The notes under the pieces are model-generated. The model had not been told where the DNA came from. It saw nothing but the letters and a program-made list of their open reading frames with translations, and ran no database searches. Shown here one piece after another: positions 33,372 through 35,720 of a DNA stretch of 35,720 nt (position 1 is its first letter; every line of letters starts with the position of its first letter). The position numbers and the translations under genes were made by a program. This DNA is from Lacticaseibacillus daqingensis. GTDB taxonomy: Bacteria; Bacillota; Bacilli; Lactobacillales; Lactobacillaceae. Where the stretch lies: the NCBI RefSeq assembly GCF_003946115.1, contig NZ_RHOH01000016.1:1-35720 (forward strand), in the 5' to 3' direction.

Positions 33372-35078
33372 CTATGCGTGCCGCTTCTTATAGGTCACAA
33401 TGCCAAGCACCGCAATCATTGCCACAGCCAAGAGCCCAATGCTAGTCATTGCGGCAAACTTCGCATTCCCGGTTTGCGGCAAATGCCCCTTCGTGCCGGT
33501 CTTCTTCGGCGTTGTCGTGCTGCTGGCGCGGCTTGAGGCACTGCTTGAAGGATTGCTTGACGACTGGCTCGTCGCGCTCTCCTGACCCTGGCTGCTGCTT
33601 GAGGCACCCGCGGCCCCTGATTCCTGAGTCGCATCGGTCTTGGTCAGCGCCTTGATCGTCACCGTCTGATCGATGACCCCCTTGGTGCCCGTGGTCAACG
33701 TCAGGGTCTGCGCAGCATCCGTCATTGGCAGCTCCAGCTTAACGGCGCCTTCACCACCGACTAACGTTTGCGCAACCACTTTGCCCGTAGCATCCTTGGC
33801 GTAGATTGGCTCGCCGAGCAGCTGAAGCGCATCAGAGTTCGGCACCGTAGCGGTCACGGTTGCCGTCTTGGCCGCTTCATCGTAAGTCACATCGTTGACC
33901 GCGATCTGGTTGACCTTGATGTTATCCGTGGTCAAAAGGCCCAGCTTGCGCTTAAGGCTCAGCATCCGGAAGACGTGGGTATCAATTTCGCTTTCCTGAA
34001 TGCTCCCCGCCTTAACGGCATCAACGATCTGCGGAATGGCAGTCGCATAGTCGTTGTTCATGATGCCGTCGTTACCGGCTTCGACCGCCAGCACGTCGAC
34101 CGGTGCGTTGTCGTGGTTCTTAGCGAACGTCGTGATCGCACCCATCCCTAAGCCATCAGTGATGACCACGCCATCGTAACCCAGCTCGTCACGCAAAACG
34201 CCGTTAATGACCTTTGGCGACAAGGAAGCTGGGAAGTCAGGATCGACGGCCTCCATGACGATGTGGGCAATCATGATCGAGTCCACCCCGGCCTTGATCC
34301 CCGCGCGGAATGGCAACAGGTCTTCATTTTCGAACTGTTCCTTGGTCCGCTGAACAACTGAGAAATCCGTGTGCGTGTCAACCGCTGCCCCATACCCTGG
34401 GAAGTGCTTCAGCGTTGCGGCCACGCTCGTCTGCCATGCCGGCACGACTTTCGAGATATAATCCGCCGTCGTCTGATAGTCTTGGCCTAACGTACGCTTA
34501 AAGATGAACGCGGACGTATCGGTCGTGCAGTCAGCATCTGGCGCAAAGTTCCAGTTGACTCCCAAGTCGCGCAGGATCTTCGCGACTTCGGTTGCTTCTT
34601 TGACATCCGCATCGATGCCCCCCTGTGCGTAAAGCTCCTGCGGGGACGGGAAATCACGGTAGTTCGACACGATCGGGTTATTGCTCAACCGCGACACCGT
34701 GCCCCCTTCTTGGTCAACCCCGACAAACAGCGGCAAGTTGGCCGCATCCTGGAAGCTCTGCAGCTTATCCTTGAACTCCTGAGCCGTATCGACACTCTCA
34801 AAGTCTGCGCCGTAAACAATCAACCCACCCAGGTTGTACTTTGCAACGTCTGACCGGACCTGGTCATTGTCTTGCGGGGTCCGAGAGACGAACATCTGGC
34901 CCACTTTTTCGGCCAGTGTCATCTGAGAAATGTACGTCTTGATCTGCGCATCAGTTGGTGCCGATGACGGTGTCGTCGACTCAGCCGCATGCACGGTTGT
35001 TACATTGAGCCCACCCGAGCCCAGCAGCAGTCCCACACAGCCGAGCAGGCTGATGGCCGCTTTGGAAATCTTTTTCAT
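33372..35078 (-). CDS. Sortase-anchored GH3 beta-N-acetylhexosaminidase (NagZ-like)
   Basis: 568 residues from ATG 35078 (AGGGGC upstream). A signal peptide ends near VHAAES. The GH3 barrel carries VDQEGGTVSRL, the acid/base loop KHFPGYGAAVDTH (Lys224 to His236, the His-Asp dyad of NagZ-type enzymes) and the nucleophile Asp308 in VVITDGLGMG. A small beta domain follows (~400-495), then a Ser/Gln-rich linker, LPQTG, a hydrophobic span and KKRH. NagZ enzymes cleave GlcNAc from muropeptides; most are cytosolic or lipoproteins, so wall anchoring is notable. A Cys in the signal (LLGC) is too early for a normal lipobox. Probable joint role with the GH84 enzyme downstream: release of GlcNAc outside the cell. 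cre and dre-like sites lie upstream. Confidence 0.92.
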   Translation of the reverse strand: MKKISKAAISLLGCVGLLLGSGGLNVTTVHAAESTTPSSAPTDAQIKTYISQMTLAEKVGQMFVSRTPQDNDQVRSDVAKYNLGGLIVYGADFESVDTAQEFKDKLQSFQDAANLPLFVGVDQEGGTVSRLSNNPIVSNYRDFPSPQELYAQGGIDADVKEATEVAKILRDLGVNWNFAPDADCTTDTSAFIFKRTLGQDYQTTADYISKVVPAWQTSVAATLKHFPGYGAAVDTHTDFSVVQRTKEQFENEDLLPFRAGIKAGVDSIMIAHIVMEAVDPDFPASLSPKVINGVLRDELGYDGVVITDGLGMGAITTFAKNHDNAPVDVLAVEAGNDGIMNNDYATAIPQIVDAVKAGSIQESEIDTHVFRMLSLKRKLGLLTTDNIKVNQIAVNDVTYDEAAKTATVTATVPNSDALQLLGEPIYAKDATGKVVAQTLVGGEGAVKLELPMTDAAQTLTLTTGTKGVIDQTVTIKALTKTDATQESGAAGASSSSQGQESATSQSSSNPSSSASSRASSTTTPKKTGTKGHLPQTGNAKFAAMTSIGLLAVAMIAVLGIVTYKKRHA

Positions 35079-35166
35079 TATAATTGCCCCTCTCAAAACA
35101 CTACCCAAAAAAATTGCGCTTGGATTATCCCCATCCAACGTGAATACTATCACGAATCAAATTGAG

Positions 35167-35190
35167 ATGTAAGCGGTTGCTCAAACCGCT
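35167..35190. promoter_or_regulatory. cre site and overlapping palindrome upstream of the NagZ-like gene
   Basis: ATGTAAGCGGTTGCT (35167-35181) matches WTGNAANCGNWNNCW at all fixed positions. AGCGGTT (35172-35178) and AACCGCT (35184-35190) form an overlapping 7-bp palindrome that might bind a second factor. About 90 bp upstream of the start codon; carbon catabolite control is likely. Confidence 0.65.
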
Positions 35191-35199
35191 CAGATAGGC

Positions 35200-35640
35200 C
35201 AATTTCGTTGAACAAAATGCATCACGGCCTATTTAATTCGGCGAAAAGTCAGTGACACATTGCGTCTACCTGAAAAAATTAGTCCCCCTCGTCCCAAAAC
35301 AAGTCTATACCAATCGTTAAATTATTTTTTTTATTAAATCTCGACGCGCCGGTCACGGATCGCTCGACACGCCCCGGCCGATCGCCTGTTTTATCAGCTT
35401 TTTACACCGATTCCACGCCATGGGTCACAATTGCTGTCGCCAGATGAAGGCCGCGTTTCGTGTGTCGTCACGATGGGAACAAATTTTACAACTAATCAAA
35501 ATTGTTCCTACCCTACGATAGGTTCCCCACCAATTCGCGGAGGCGGTCGGGTGCGCGGATGTCCACCGAGTCGTCTCGGCCGCGGCCCGGCTACTTCACG
35601 GGTCGCTTTTCCCCACCGTACGCTCGCCACTTTGTTCTAG
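35200..35640. other. Non-coding region with hairpins upstream of the NagZ-like gene
   Basis: No supported gene. It holds ATAGGCC/GGCCTAT (35194-35200, 35226-35232), an AT-rich run near 35315-35340, and a stem of 11 pairs with one bulge (35476-35487 with 35498-35508). GGGAAC (35475-35480) could alternatively pair with GTTCCC (35522-35527), so two exclusive folds are possible. The G+C-rich part 35530-35640 shows no codon pattern. No known riboswitch was recognised. Confidence 0.4.
35301..35314 (-). promoter_or_regulatory. NagR/YvoA-like dre site
   Basis: Minus-strand ATTGGTATAGACTT resembles the dre operators of the GntR-family regulator NagR, whose core is TGGTATAGAC or TGGTCTAGACCA. It would link the hexosaminidase gene to GlcNAc metabolism, but it lies over 220 bp upstream of the start. 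TATAGA could also be read as a -10. Confidence 0.4.
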
Positions 35641-35720
35641 GGCGACGGATTTACAATGTAAGTGCAACAAATTAACCAAATAGAAAAGACTCACAGCCTG
35701 AGTCCTTGTAAAATGAAATC
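35641..35720 (-). mobile_element. Possible end of an insertion sequence
   Basis: The last 80 bases change to a lower G+C character. They contain TTACAATGTAA followed by a GACTCA/TGAGTC hairpin (35688-35693 with 35699-35704) with a T-run on the minus strand, as would end a minus-strand gene right of the window. The stretch resembles ends of lactobacillal IS30-type elements, but no transposase is visible, so this is tentative. Confidence 0.3.

Noticed and set aside
35431-35640. 69-codon open frame near the right edge
   Set aside because: Pro/Arg/Gly-rich translation without motif, ribosome binding site or codon bias; probably chance in G+C-rich sequence.
1-35720. CRISPR array, tRNA or rRNA gene, T-box
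   Set aside because: No regularly spaced repeats, no tRNA TPsiC-arm or cloverleaf pattern, and no T-box signature were seen on either strand by eye.

Overview
The window looks like chromosome from a moderately high-GC member of the Lactobacillaceae. The reasons are the gene order rpoE-pyrG-murA-rpmE2, LPQTG sortase anchors, a KxYKxGKxW-type signal peptide, matches to the CcpA cre consensus, PurBox sequences of the Firmicutes PurR type, and AGGAGG ribosome binding sites. Species cannot be fixed from the sequence alone; a Lacticaseibacillus- or Schleiferilactobacillus-like lineage is a guess. Most genes lie on the minus strand.

Layout. (1) 1-2760 is the end of an integrative element, visibly richer in A+T than the rest: a Tn916-type sigma-like gene, a small HTH gene, a hairpin-rich leader, an excisionase and a tyrosine integrase. 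It stops next to the 3' end of rpmE2. (2) 2770-7821 is housekeeping: rpmE2, a murA whose fosfomycin-target cysteine is replaced by aspartate, pyrG behind a CTP-responsive attenuator, rpoE and a DUF1934 gene. (3) 8007-12582 holds an orphan formylglycine-generating-enzyme homologue, an HD-domain dNTPase, a Nudix hydrolase, a DUF218 membrane protein and mscL. (4) 12655-21969 is the most unusual locus. A minus-strand operon encodes a cytosolic GH3 beta-glucosidase, a GtrA-like flippase, a GT2 glycosyltransferase, a membrane-anchored GH3 with reversed domain order (broken by one in-frame TAG) and a small membrane protein. It is divergent from a LytTR response regulator and an AgrC-like histidine kinase. 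The shared 153-bp promoter region carries a 21-bp-period direct repeat of LytTR type and a full cre match. (5) 22054-29527 is housekeeping again: prs, glmU, a VanZ-RDD fusion protein, purR with PurBoxes, a cation diffusion facilitator, a small unknown gene and ispE. (6) 29681-35078 encodes two secreted, sortase-anchored hexosaminidases, one GH84 and one GH3/NagZ-like. The second lies behind a cre and a NagR-like dre site. (7) 35200-35720 is non-coding and may run into an insertion sequence beyond the right edge.

How the genes work together. UDP-GlcNAc supply (glmU), its use (murA), CTP and PRPP supply (pyrG, prs) and purine control (purR) are clustered. The two surface hexosaminidases would release GlcNAc-type sugars from outside the cell. 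The two-component system with the GH3/GtrA/GT2 operon reads as a signal-controlled, catabolite-repressed module that builds or trims a surface glucoconjugate; its substrate is unknown. All function calls come from reading motifs; no database search was run.
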